From Aphanomyces cochlioides (lineage: Eukaryota > Oomycota > Saprolegniomycetes > Saprolegniales > Verrucalvaceae): 64,000 nt of DNA. A model generated the notes under the pieces. That model saw nothing but the letters and a program-made list of their open reading frames with translations. It ran no database searches and was not told the DNA's origin. Shown in pieces: positions 20,296 through 30,866 of this stretch (position 1 is the first letter of the stretch; each line of letters starts with the position of its first letter). Made by a program: the position numbers and the translations under genes. The stretch is taken from positions 2,046,001-2,110,000 of the forward strand of contig JAHQRK010000009.1 of NCBI GenBank assembly GCA_019828595.1, given 5' to 3'.

Positions 20296-20672
20296 ATGCA
20301 GGTCGCCCTCCTTGGTTTTGTGCTTGTTGTCACCGTCTTCTTGTCTGGAGAAACTATGGCAGTTTCGCGGCATGTGCCCACTCACGAAACAGCGGACGAT
20401 CACGCATCCGACCAACTCCACAGCACTCACCAGTCCCTTGGCCACCGCTCGTCTTCCTCGTACTATTCCTCAGGCCACCACTCTGGGGAACAAACGACGT
20501 CGCGCACGTCGCTCGACGTCAAAAGTTCTCGTTGGGGAATGCCTTCCGTAAGATCAAGCATTTTGTCCGAAGTCCGGGTGTGCAAACAGCGCTTCGTATT
20601 GGATCAAGAGTAGCACAGTTCATTGTTCGCCGGCGTCTCGCTGATGACGAAGAGACTACAAAACTAAGCTAG
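20296..20672 (+). pseudogene. SCP-B: secreted cationic protein, frameshifted
   Basis: ATG 20296 opens a signal peptide of the family type (MQVALLGFVLVVTVF then LSGETMA, 22 residues) and a Ser/His spacer with SSSYYSSGHHS, a motif also in SCP-D. The conserved core (ARRQKFSLGNAFRKIKHFVR) is in a different register that ends at TAA 20670-20672. A single-base shift between about 20480 and 20505 therefore separates secretion signal from core. The basic Arg/Ser tail is short compared with SCP-A. Either a recent pseudogene or an assembly indel. Confidence 0.75.
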
Positions 20673-20704
20673 GTCTGTGCGTTCACGCGGCTCAACTCCA
20701 CAGG

Positions 20705-20815
20705 ATTTCCATATAGTTTTTTCTAAGATAATATTCTCTTTATATTATTCTCTTCATTCTTAGAAGAAACTATGAATAATATTCTCTTTATTCTTAGAAG
20801 AACCTATATGGAAAT
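20705..20815. repeat. 111-bp palindromic foldback just after SCP-B
   Basis: 20705-20728 (ATTTCCATATAGTTTTTTCT...) and 20792-20815 are inverted with two mismatches in 24. The middle repeats AATATTCTCTTTAT. It begins 33 bp after the SCP-B stop and could form a long hairpin in its 3' UTR. Confidence 0.7.
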
Positions 20816-21073
20816 ACATATTATGTATTTTCACACTCTAGAGATTATTTTGTGTTGATCCATTTGAGCACAGAAACATTCTCTGATTAGATCGGGGCGA
20901 CCCACATGCCTTCCACCATTTTATTATTTGAAGGCACAAATTGTGTCTATGCTGACGTCCAAGCAAGACTAGGAATATCAGATACTGACGAAACTACCAA
21001 GATCAGCATGATGGCTCATCTTGTGAAATCCCCGAGTCCCCGAAAATTATGCACGACAAGACTAATCATGATG

Positions 21074-22158
21074 TCATACATTATCCTTCATACCAGAACT
21101 TCGACGATAATATCGCCAAAAACTGATGGAATCAATAACTTCTGAAGCTCCCTCAACAGGTAAATCCTCATCAGAGTCATCACAGCTGCGCTCCTCTAGA
21201 ATGAAATCACACTTCCTGAAGCCCTTCACGATCGTCTCGGCCGTTAGGGAGTCCCAGGACTCGTTTGCCCAGTCGACCATCGACTTGTGGCTCGGCGCAA
21301 CGAGTTTGAACGACCCGCCTTCATAGAGAGCAAGTGCTTTCAAGAGGTGTCTAACCCAAATAGACCTCATTCACGTCTGCTGGCTGACAGATCCAGGTGA
21401 ACCCGGCTGGCACACGCTCAAGACAAACTCTCACCCTCTAGGCATAGGTAAGAACATCAACAGTAAAGTGAGCGCTGAGGCTGTCCCAAATGAGAAGCAC
21501 CTCATCGACCTCGCTGCCCTCACGATGTCCAAAATGGTAACGTAAAAACTCCAGTGACAGGTGAGAATTGCACCATCCCTTAGGATTTCCAAAGATTTGA
21601 GAATCCGTTGTCGACGAGATCGCATCGATCTCTTTCCACACACAAACGCCAAAGCCGCGTCGCTGGGTAAGATTGGCTTGGACAGTCTCCTTAACCGTGG
21701 ACATGTGGGCACTTCTGGCCAGTCCAGTCAGCCATGACCATTGCCGAGAGCCTGTCCTTCTCACTTCCAGAAGACTTCAACCACACAGTTTTGGCTCCTT
21801 CGGCGTCAATTGTCGTCTTTGGCAAGTACTCAAAGTTGATTGCTGTCTGATCAGCATTGTAGACATTGGAAAATTTGTGCGTGGCAATCAAGTTGCGGAT
21901 CTTTGCACCGAAGGCTGCTCTGACTTCCTCGCCTTCTTCTTAGTTCGCTTGACCAGTGCGTGTTTTTCTGCGGGTGGCTAAGTCGTGGCGTTTTTTAAAC
22001 GATTTGCGCCATGAACGACTAGCTGAGAATTCGACGATACGGAGGGTCTGTGCGATTTCCATGGCCTTGTTATCCAACAAGGTGTCCGGCACGGGGATTC
22101 CACTGCGACGCAGCATCCAAATCCATTCCACAATCTCATTTTCGACTTGATCAGGCAA
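21074..22158 (-). pseudogene. Oomycete-type DDE_1 (jerky/pogo-like) transposase, decayed
   Basis: Four minus-strand frames follow each other: 21940-22158 (HTH region, SASRSWRKSFKKRH), 21691-21891 (first catalytic Asp in NVYNADQTAINFEYLPKTTI), 21438-21764 (second Asp in LLIWDSLSAHF) and 21074-21370 (tail, APSHKSMVDWANESWDSL, then IVKGFRKCDF). The third catalytic Asp lies between the last two frames in a CQPADVN context. Gene order is correct but broken by frameshifts and stops. TIRs were not located. Confidence 0.8.
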
Positions 22159-22316
22159 AACGTTCCGACGCCAAAGCGCGGCGGACGTTTGGAAGCACGT
22201 GTAGTGTTAATCGCAAATTAGTGGCTATAGCATTTGGCACTCGAATGGGCTAACGTAACTCAGTGGTAATAACGGGGGCTGCAGCGCTTCAAGAACCTGT
22301 TAGAAAGAAAATCACT

Positions 22317-22347
22317 TTGATTTGTATGAAAATTTCATACAAATCAA
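22317..22347. repeat. Perfect 31-bp palindrome (15+1+15)
   Basis: TTGATTTGTATGAAA, one A, then the exact reverse complement. Situated 5' of the decayed DDE_1 transposase; possibly part of its terminal region. Confidence 0.85.
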
Positions 22348-23602
22348 GAGGCTGGTCAGTGCGTTCCCATCCTCACTTTCAAGTGAGGAGTCCCCCTTCA
22401 TGATTGGTCAGAATAAGCGGATCCGGTTAAATACAAGCCTCCAGTCCTCACTTCTTTAGCCCAAATAGGAGGAGACTCTGAGTCTCCTTGAATGTGCAGA
22501 AAATCTTGGACAAATGTCCTGCACTGTAAAACCTTTAAAACTCAATAAATTGTCCTGTATTTTCCGTAGATTTAGCATTCCAGCGTGCAACTAAATACGC
22601 TACCGGTAGCCGGTAGAATTTCCGCTATATTTGGCGTGGTGCACAGCGCTTGGCGTGGTCGATGCCATACTGTCCCTCATGGTAGAGGAGATGACCGTTG
22701 GGCTTGCTCTGGCAATCACGCCAAATTTCGAGTGAGTAACGCACGCTAGATTGGATTCAGCGTGATGAACTAATAGCGTGGTCGCGTTGGGCATGCTCTG
22801 ATGCACTTTGGTATGGTCATGTAGCCATAGTCCATGCATGTCTACCATCATTGCAATCGCTAAGATAGGGATAACATAAAACAATCCCCTGGCTTACGAG
22901 ATGGGGAAGTAAAGCGTCACATTGCACCAATGTTCACATTGTGTCTGGCAGGATAGAGCAGTCTTTCGATGTAAAAACTTGTCGCTCAAACGGCCTCTGA
23001 TGTCCTCACGCCTCTAGCCATAGGTTCAATTTCCAACCTCTTTCATACATAATTGCATGAGTTTGTGTTAGATGTTTGGGAACCTACATACATGAGGATT
23101 TTGCCGACCAGAGATCACATTTAAAAAAAATTCCCGTCGTCAAACAATCATGATTAACTATACTTCGGTGTGGGAACATCGAGATGGTCGGATATAATTT
23201 TAACTTGATTAAAGTATACCATATTGTAGTCAAGCTTAATTTACTTTCATCCAATCAAAGTTCTATATGCCATGTGGCATCCTCCAATCAGTTTACAGTT
23301 AACCTTGTTAACAACCTGAGCGAGCAGTCACGTGAATTAACCGCTATAGTGCATTGGAGATGATTTTTGCTTTCATTGAACACGTTCTTTTGGCGAATTT
23401 CATGGCGCGAAGGGATTTCTACGAGAGAAAGACGAGCTGGAGATTTCTGGGCTCCAGGAGCCCAGTAGCGAGTGTTCTTTGGCCAGTCTAGCACCAAAAG
23501 TAGTCTTCAATGCCATCTGTGGCGAACGCCTGTTGAGGCTGTTTTTTCTTAGACTAAGAGCTCACCTGTTGGTTAATTTAGTTGATGGAAAATGTATTTT
23601 CA
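22348..23602. other. Intergenic, nothing coding
   Basis: Includes the near-palindrome GGAGACTCTGAGTCTCC at about 22471. No gene is supported. Confidence 0.5.
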
Positions 23603-23790
23603 TCCAATCAAATGATAGCCGACCAGAGTATCCATGATATCACGGATTCAGAAAACTCTGGTCGTCCGGTCGTATATCGGGTTTCGTGATATCACATTTC
23701 AGAAACCCTCCCGCCGGCCCGCTCAATGCTCAATGCGGGATCATGTCAGACAGATTTATACTTGAAGTTTGTATGAGTGACACCCCTCCT
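23603..23790. repeat. Composite of two dispersed repeats
   Basis: 23603-23705 matches 5731-5830 and 23706-23790 matches 15885-15965. The second copy contains a duplicated GCTCAATG unit. They abut here but are separate elsewhere. Confidence 0.7.
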
Positions 23791-23890
23791 CATACATGTA
23801 CGTACCTACGGTAGTCGCCTTTATAAAATCTCACTCGATGCTCTGGACGGTATTTTTCAGATTGAGACGATCCACCTTCCACCCTTGGTA

Positions 23891-25403
23891 CAGTTCTCCC
23901 TCAACGTTTGCTCCCTGCTGTATCCTATATTCCTTTTAAAAATTATAAACATGGTGTATAAATTGTTAAAGGGGTGTTTCAAATGGTTCCAGCATGAATT
24001 TGAAATTTCAAATTGTGTGGTCAATGAAGGATAGTACAGTATGTGTCACATGCAAACTTGAATGCCATCCAGCAAGCAAAGCGTTCGTCTGACAATTCAT
24101 GAGAAGGGCTTGATCAGAGCCTACTACAAGACTCTGCAGCCATCACGCTGCCGCATGTCGAAGTTAGTTGCGTGGACTGTGGATACACTTGGACGTTCAC
24201 CCCATGTCACGTCACTACGAAGGATCGTGAAGGACGAAAGGAGCTATGAGAATTTCAACATGACTGATGCATCCACCAAACCGCGCTACAACTTCCAAGG
24301 TGCCAAATTCACTGAACTCGACAAACTCACGTATACTTGGGTTATCAACTCAAACGAAAAGCATGCAAGTATCACTGGCGGTCTAATCAAACGACGAGCC
24401 GTTCAAGCGGCGAGAGAAAGAGGATTGGACATTGCCTGCTCCAATGGCTGGCTCTTCCGGTTGCAGCAACGACAAAATCTAAAGATGTATCGTCTTCATG
24501 GAGAAGCGGCATCCGCGAGCCAAGCAGTGGTTCAAGACGGCAGAGACATGCTCCTGGCAGCAACCACAGCATTCGATCGGTGCGATATCTACAACATGGA
24601 TGAGACTGGTGTCATGTACAATCACCAACCAACTACGACAATTTCAAACAAGCCACGTAGTGGCACCAAAAAAGACAAGAGCCGCATATCTGTTGCGGTC
24701 TGCGCCAATGCCGATGGCTCACATAAGCTGCCTCTATGGTTCATTGGTAAGTCGAAGAATCCAAGGTGCTTCAAGGGCTTACCGGCCGAGGAGCTGCAGC
24801 TGCTTTACAGCTCAAACCGCATAGCTTGGATGACGCTCTCAATCTTCTCTGAATGGCTTGAATCTTTGAATTCAAAGATGGCCAAAGACAACCGAAGTAT
24901 CGTTCTCATCCTGGACAACGCGTCATCTCACAAGGCATTGAATGTCCAGCTCACCAATGTTCAGTTGTTGATGCTGCCGCCAAACACTACTGCCTTCCTG
25001 CAACCAATGGAAGCGGGGATCATCGCGTCGTTCAAGAGTCACTACAAGAAGCGTCAGTTGGACTATGTGATACATCGGTTGGATGAAGAAAGTACCAGTC
25101 TCATCGATCAAAGGAAATTGTACTCTGTTGACGTCCTGACGGCGATGCAATGGATGACGGAGGCATAGAGTGACGTGACTCCATTGACCGTTCGAAACTG
25201 CTGGAGTCACACTGGTATTGTTGGCCATGACAGGGAAGAGCAACGAGTTCAAACGCCACCATCCTTTTCGCTTCGTTTCTTGCTCAATTGAACGATTCAT
25301 TGGTCATGAAAATGTGTTACTCTTATAAGCAATATATTGTTTATTTTCAATAACCTTCGAAAATTTATCAAAATCAAAGAGAGCAAACGTTGGGGGAGAA
25401 CAG
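23891..25403 (+). mobile_element. Complete Tigger/pogo-like transposon, 1513 bp
   Basis: The left end CAGTTCTCCCTCAACGTTTG and the reverse-complemented right end CTGTTCTCCCCCAACGTTTG are 23-bp TIRs with two mismatches. TA duplications lie at 23889-23890 and 25404-25405. One transposase gene fills most of the interior. Only one nonsense codon is apparent, so this is the best preserved DNA transposon here. Confidence 0.9.
24062..25291 (+). pseudogene. Tigger-like transposase with one nonsense codon
   Basis: From ATG 24062 the frame is open for 368 codons, stops at TAG 25166-25168, then continues in the same frame to TGA 25289-25291. Residues ~1-140 are the double HTH/CENP-B-like DNA-binding region. 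Catalytic blocks: CDIYNMDETG (first Asp), IVLILDNASSHKAL (second Asp), and TAFLQPMEAGIIASFK, where Glu stands at the position usually occupied by Asp. The TAG falls where the sister copy at 15482 has Trp (GAWND), consistent with TGG to TAG. The truncated protein keeps the whole catalytic domain and could still act. Confidence 0.88.
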
Positions 25404-25405
25404 TA

Positions 25406-26159
25406 CCATGATGACGATGATGACGTTTCGCGTTAACTACGTTTATAGTTTTTGCATAAGTACGTGAACTAGCGAAGTCGTGGGCGACAGTCTCTGTGGG
25501 AGATGTCAAGCCCGTCCCTAATGTCCGAGTGTGTCTGTGCGGTCCGATTATACGGATACGGGGCGTTTGGACATGAGGTGAGACATCGTTAGTTGTGACA
25601 TGGACTTGCAAAGCCGACGGATCGACATCGCGCGAAAGCGGCAAGCGCCTCGCACGGAGGGAGTCACACCAACCGGATCCGGAAACCTTCCTACATGAAA
25701 CCACGGCTCGCGACATTTTTGTGATCGTGTCAATTCCTACCACACACTTGAAATGGGTCTCTGTGCACGGCCGTCATTTATACCAAGAGAACAAATTTGG
25801 GTAATTGTGACGCATTCCAATCCACAACAACCACTTTCTATCTTGAACTCAATATTCTTGCACATTTTAGAGCACCAGGCCGCCAATTTCCATGCTAACT
25901 TTACGACCAACCACTTTGAGCATCCGAACTTCCACCATGCTCTCAAACGAAGCAATCTCCAATGCTAAACCAGTCAGATACCGCTATTCATGGCCTTCGA
26001 TCAGGTCGAGAGGATCCATTACTCGTCAGCGTATTCACGACAACTTCAAATCGAGATAAACCAAGTCTCGTTCGTCTCAGAGTGAAACGTCGTATCGTTG
26101 TGAGGGCATGGCTCACTCATGCAACTTACTAATGAGATGAGAAATCCAGAGTCGACCAC
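25406..26159. other. Intergenic, nothing recognised
   Basis: Overlapping frames on both strands, none with domains or promoter-like signals. Confidence 0.45.
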
Positions 26160-26650
26160 GTCAAAACATTTGCAAACATGTCAAGCATAACATGCGCAAG
26201 TAAACAGCGATCAACCAGATTACTAAACTTTCCGATGACGAATCTGTTGTCATGACAATTTGCGACAAGAATGCGCAGCCGAAAATTCATCACAGATCAA
26301 GAGTTTTGCTATTGGGGTGGATAGTTTTGGCAATCGGGGCAGACAACTTACCAATAGAATTGCCCAATTGTTGATGAGCTGTTTCGTCCGGGTGGAGGCG
26401 GCCTACCTGCCGCCTTCCCGACGTGAGATAAAGATATCCCTTTTAATGTTTTGACATGTTTACTAATTTTGCAAACATGTCAAGCTTCACATGCCCAAGT
26501 AAACAGTGATCAACCAGATTGCTGGACGTTGCAATGACGAAGCTGTTGTCATGACAATTTGCGACAAGCAATAGTTTGTAACTTATCTGCCCCGATAGCC
26601 AAAACTGTCCGCCCCAAAAGCAAAACTCTTGATCCAATGTCCCCCCAAAG
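26160..26650. repeat. Repeat R2: two related copies, third at 45249-45400
   Basis: 26170-26270 and 26470-26570 both contain AAACATGTCAAGC, AAGTAAACAG.GATCAACCAG and TTGTCATGACAATTTGCGAC. A block GAGTTTTGCTATTGGGG near 26300 recurs inverted near 26615. The copy at 45249-45400 follows the second arrangement. Nothing coding. Confidence 0.75.
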
Positions 26651-26966
26651 ACGAGTTAATTCCATAAACAGCACATATTCCGGATAAAAAGACACTCCTG
26701 TGACCCTACAGATATATCTAACCATTTTGATAAACAAAGTCTCGGCAAACCAACTAGTGAACCCCAATGCCTAGCTCGTCTCTAACGTTTTGACATTATT
26801 AACTGCGCCTCGCGCTGCAAACTGCGTAGCCCCTCCGACGAGTTTGTCGACCTTGGAATTGTGATTAATTTCAGCTCAAACTCTCATGTCTTTTCATGGG
26901 ATATTATCCGGAATATGTTCTGTTTATTGGAGCTCCTACGCTCGATACTTTGACGACGAACAACAT

Positions 26967-27569
26967 TCTCTGAGCATAAGTGTTGTTGATTTGCCACGTT
27001 GTAAATCAAACTGAAGATGACAACCTTCAGTAGGAGCAACGATCTAATTCCTGGTGCACTAAGACGTCGCTTGAAGATTGACATGCAAGATTCGCTTACT
27101 ACAATAGATCGCTCAAGGCATTCTGCGAGCTCTTTTTCAGCGCTTTCGTGGCGAAAGTGCAATGGAACCCTCGACCGCGGCCATGAACCCATTTCGTGCT
27201 GTTTGTTGGTGCACCCATGTTAGAACGATGCACCTGTTTGACCTGCATGCTCAGCGAGCTTTCGTTTCTTTTGCATGGATTTAAAAGATCGACAATTCCA
27301 ATGCCGTCATTTCCTTTTGCGTGAGACTATCAAGAGAGGATCATACCATGAAAGTAGGTCGACTTGCACCATATATATTGTACATAGGACACGTTTGGCT
27401 GGTTCTGAACCCAGAACCTAAATCCCGACAGGAGAGTAAGCCACGCGAACGCCATGAGATCATATGGTGCATGAGTTTTAAGCGCAAAACTTATCGCATA
27501 GAGAACCCTATCAATGTTGTTATGTTTAGTACTACGCGAATCCAAGCCCGTCAACATGTGCTTTAGTCC
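26967..27569. repeat. Duplicated block upstream of SCP-D (copy at 46699-52228, split by Copia-C)
   Basis: Starts TCTCTGAGCATAAGTGTTGT and ends CAACATGTGCTTTAGT. It matches 46699-46941 followed by 51873-52228 with few substitutions. The copy is interrupted exactly by Copia-C. The block stops 40 bp before the SCP-D core promoter and includes its paired TGCACC motif. Confidence 0.9.
27210..27236 (+). promoter_or_regulatory. Paired TGCACC motif upstream of SCP-D
   Basis: TGCACCCA at 27210-27217 and TGCACCTG at 27229-27236, start-to-start 19 bp, followed by TTT, 429 bp before the ATG. Confidence 0.45.
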
Positions 27570-27608
27570 GTTTCTACCAAGTTCCAACGCTATCGACCAC
27601 ACTACAAT

Positions 27609-27627
27609 GCTCATTTCTCAATTTGCT
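27609..27627 (+). promoter_or_regulatory. Oomycete core promoter of SCP-D (perfect match)
   Basis: GCTCATTTCTCAATTTGCT fits every position of the published oomycete consensus GCTCATTYYNCAWTTTNYY and ends 11 nt before ATG 27639. Confidence 0.85.
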
Positions 27628-27638
27628 CAGTTCAAATC

Positions 27639-28208
27639 ATGCGCGTCACCTTCGTCGGTCTTGTCCTAGCCGCCGCCGTCTTTCTCTCCGGAGAGACAAC
27701 TGCATATGAATACCCGGCTGAAGATGGAGTCTCGCAAGAGTGGAGTGGTCAAGCTACGTCTCTTCGACGCAGTGGTGGCGTTGACGTCTCTCATTTGCAT
27801 TCGTACAGTTCCAGTGGTCATCACTCTCCGTCGTCTTACAACGCCAATCCTTCCGGCTCGCGTTTTCAAGCCCGGCGCCAAAGCTTTTTTAAAAAGCTAG
27901 GCCGCAAAATCAAAGGCGCTCTCAAGAGCAAAGTTGCCGGCATAATCTCAAAGGTTGCGAACACGGCCTCAAGATTCATTCCAATCCCAGGTGCGCGAAT
28001 GGCCGTGAAGGCAGCGACCACAACGAGAAGCATCATCGCAAACTCAAGGCGTCGTCTCACGTTTCACGAAGAACAAAAACCTCGTCGGTTGCGTTCATCA
28101 TCATCGTCCCGCCGTTCCCGTCGTTCCCGCCGTCGACGCTCTTCTCGTCGCAAGCGTTCTGGCATGAGTTCCCGTGGGAAGCGTGTGCGAAAGGCCTCAC
28201 AACACTAA
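27639..28208 (+). CDS. SCP-D: small secreted cationic protein, 189 aa
   Basis: The ATG is fixed by the perfect core promoter 11 nt upstream. Signal peptide MRVTFVGLVLAAAVFL-SGETTA (residues 1-22). Spacer 23-71 is Ser/His/Tyr-rich (SYSSSGHHSPSSY). The core (72-140) starts SGSRFQARRQSFFKKLGRKI, continues as an amphipathic Lys-rich helix, then hinge FIPIPG (113-118) and a second helix. The tail (~145-189) is dense in Arg, Ser and Lys, resembling a nuclear localisation or nucleic-acid-binding segment. No Cys. Core identity with SCP-A is high while spacer and tail diverge, suggesting selection on the core. Flanked by dispersed repeats on both sides. Function unknown; effector or membrane-active role is inference. 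Confidence 0.82.
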   Translation: MRVTFVGLVLAAAVFLSGETTAYEYPAEDGVSQEWSGQATSLRRSGGVDVSHLHSYSSSGHHSPSSYNANPSGSRFQARRQSFFKKLGRKIKGALKSKVAGIISKVANTASRFIPIPGARMAVKAATTTRSIIANSRRRLTFHEEQKPRRLRSSSSSRRSRRSRRRRSSRRKRSGMSSRGKRVRKASQH

Positions 28209-28253
28209 AGCATGCTTTGTGTGGAAGAGATTCGTCCGTTTTGCAATGCTGTC

Positions 28254-28497
28254 GACTTAGATTCTTGTAGCTTGGATAAATGAATGCATATTATTGTGTA
28301 CTGCAACTTATTCGGTTTGCATTTGAGAGGCAATTCAATTCTCCTCTAATCTTTATTAAAGACGTCCAAATCATGCGACACCATCGAATCCTAACATTTT
28401 CGCAACACAACAAAGTTTCAAGTGCTATATTCCTTGCGCCGCTACGCCTTTATTGGTACAAGCAAGCTTTTTTGTTTGTGTTTTCGTGATTTGGCCC
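28254..28497. repeat. Repeat downstream of SCP-D, copy at 63663-63940
   Basis: Starts TTAGATTCTTGTAGCTTGGA 46 bp after the SCP-D stop and ends GTTTTCGTGATTTGGCC. The distal copy has two extra segments (about 8 and 24 bp). Probably a dispersed element supplying the SCP-D 3' flank. Confidence 0.85.
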
Positions 28498-28499
28498 CT

Positions 28500-30069
28500 C
28501 TTTGACCCGAAAAAAGTTTCAGCAAAAAGGAGAAAAAGGTCAAAATTGTCTTTGGCTTTGATGTTCGAGAATGGTCATGATAGTAGCAGATTGCCGTTGT
28601 CTTCTCTACAAAACGACGAAGAAATGCACTTTAATTGGAACACCGAAGTCAGTGGAAAATGTATTTGACATTCAACTTATAATTGGTGAAAGGAAAGAAT
28701 GGGGGGTCTTGATGTGGCGTCCATCACGGAATATATCAACCCGCTGAAAAGCTAAATTAAAAGTCACATTCAATCGAGATGGTTTCTAAAGAGGTAGTTA
28801 GGAAGATTCTCGAATACTCACGGTGGTAGTGCAGTGTTGATGAAAACAAATGAGCTCGCAATGGAGCTGGAGGTGCAAAACATGATCAACTTGTATCAGG
28901 CCCCAAAAGCAGTGCCGTAGAGCAGTGCGTTCTCCCCATGAAGACTGCAATCAATCTACCGGTACTGGGATCGTGGCGGTAAGTTACCGCCACAATTACT
29001 GTCCTACTTTAAAAGTTCGTACGTATCTACTGTACATCAACCAGTCTTGTCTTTGGTCTTGCCATGGTGTAATCTTCGAGTGTCGGGCAGGGACTCTTGT
29101 ATCTAACCTTCCCCTCGGACACAGATATACCTATTTCATGGCTTTCGCGACAGAGACTGCAATCTAGTTTTTGTAGCTCCACCACTGACCAAGCCAGGTC
29201 AACGAAACCTTGCTTGCACCACTGGCTTTGGTTATACCATTACTACTACTGGTTTTGCAAACCAATTGCAGCACTTCATGATGTGTTGAGATAAGGACAA
29301 ATCCATTGCATTCAATTGACGCTTCGATCTGGGGGTATAAACCACACTAGCTGAGCTAACCGGCTTCGCCCGGGGTTTGAAGTGTTTGTTGGTAGGCGAA
29401 AGAAATGCTAGATTATACACTGTATTCTTCTTGCTTACGGTTGGTAATCATAGCTGGGTCTCCCTCCTGTTATAACAATTGTAATCTGATGGCCACCCAA
29501 AAATTGATCTGCTGGAATGCTACTGGTTGGTAGAAAGTCAGCATTTTGTCCATTGTAAATTTGAAGATCGAAAAAAAGAGTTTGTTTTGTCCAATGTATT
29601 TGGCGCTACCGGACGGACACCGAAAAGTGCACAGACACACAAACAGACGTTCACCTTAAACCACCTTCCTCACAATCACTAAGTGCATTGGGCTTCTCGA
29701 TAGAACTGAGGGAACAGTTCATTCCGATAAAGTTGCTCTGTCAGAGGGTCACGTACTCATTGAATTGTGGGTGATCCTGGATCACCCACCTTCCTTTGTT
29801 TATGAACCCATGGTGAAATCACAAGGATTGTACTACAGTACATAGTAATTGTGCACCCTGACCACCAAATGATGGGTTCACGACACCCGAATCTTATGGA
29901 TCACACGACCAAAATATCCTCTAGGCTCATCTCTAGAGGGAGGAAGAATAATTCAACTCTCTACAAGTTGAAGCGATGAGGATTTAAAAGTTTAAAGTGC
30001 TCCTTGAGTTTGAAAAAAGTGATGGCGAAGCTGTACGTTGGCGATGAACCAAACACGTGTTTTAGGCCG
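28500..30069. other. Intergenic, nothing coding
   Basis: Contains one dispersed repeat (29343-29405) and the palindrome GGGTGATCC-T-GGATCACCC (about 29770). No gene supported. Confidence 0.5.
29343..29405. repeat. GC-rich hairpin repeat shared with 60950-61010
   Basis: ACTAGCTGAGCTAACCGGCT then TCGCCCGGGGTTTGAAGTGT and TTGTTGGTAGGCGAAA. The segment CCGG-CTTCGC-CCGG can form a short stem-loop. Confidence 0.75.
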
Positions 30070-30095
30070 TGCACCCATTTCGAAGCATGCACCTA
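30070..30095 (+). promoter_or_regulatory. Paired TGCACC motif upstream of SCP-C
   Basis: TGCACCCA at 30070-30077 and TGCACCTA at 30088-30095 (start-to-start 18 bp), followed by TTT, 673 bp before the SCP-C ATG. Confidence 0.4.
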
Positions 30096-30712
30096 TTTTG
30101 CGTGGATGTTCTGCGAATTTTCGTATCTTTCACGTGTAACTGGCGCGTGAATGGTTAAAATACCGGATCCGGATAATATTTCATTCACACTTTGTATTAA
30201 TAGGAGGAGACTCAGAGTCTCCTCTCAGGTGTGGATGTGAATGTGGAGACCAGGCCCTCATGACCATGAAAGGAGTACTGTAATCTAAGGCTTTAAGATG
30301 CCTTGAGACAATAGAGCGCGCCCACAAATGTCATCGATCTTATGGTTATGGCGGGCTTTTGACAAAAGTGGGGACTATTTTACTAATTTTACCAAAAGTG
30401 GGACAATTATGTCAAAAGTGGGGCTGAATGATAGAATGTGGGGGGCACTTTCGGCTTTGTCGTGTTGGCGAGAAATCGGCAGTCAATCGACAAAACTACC
30501 ACAATCGCGATGTCGTAACTGACAGATGCGAATGATGAATGAGAGATGCTGTTTTCCCTTGCACGCCCACATAGATTATCTCTATTCATGTTGTGTCGTC
30601 GTGTTGTGTTAACAGCATGGACTGGGTCTCAAGAGTTGTTTCAAGCCTGGAGTGTTCCCCCCTCACAACAAGCAGATAGTGATGACAGGGCGTCTGGAGA
30701 GATCCCGTTCTC

Positions 30713-30731
30713 ATTCATATTTCAATTTGCC
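30713..30731 (+). promoter_or_regulatory. Oomycete core promoter of SCP-C
   Basis: ATTCATATTTCAATTTGCC, with TCAT and CAATTTGCC conserved, ending 11 nt before ATG 30743 as in the other paralogs. Confidence 0.65.
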
Positions 30732-30742
30732 CGGCACCAATC

Positions 30743-30866
30743 ATGCGCTTTGCCATCGTCGCTCTTGTTTTTGGCTGCTGTTGCCTTCGTCTCTGAAGAG
30801 ACTGATGCGCACGACTCATCCGCCGCGCATTCGACCTACCAAAAGTCCGGTAATTTCTCAGCCCAA
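30743..30866 (+). pseudogene. SCP-C 5' fragment, interrupted by Gypsy-B
   Basis: ATG 30743 starts MRFAIVALV, but a single-base shift moves the rest of the signal peptide (FLAAVAFVSEETDAHDSSAA) into another register. The frame is cut at 30866 by the Gypsy-B LTR. The tail of the gene resumes at 39234. Family membership rests on the promoter, on the signal peptide ending in S-E-E-T-D-A (compare SGETTA) and on the 3' half. Confidence 0.75.

Noticed and set aside
25297..25743. 148-codon minus-strand frame
   Set aside because: Overlaps an opposite frame and the Tigger right end; no domain and no supporting signals.
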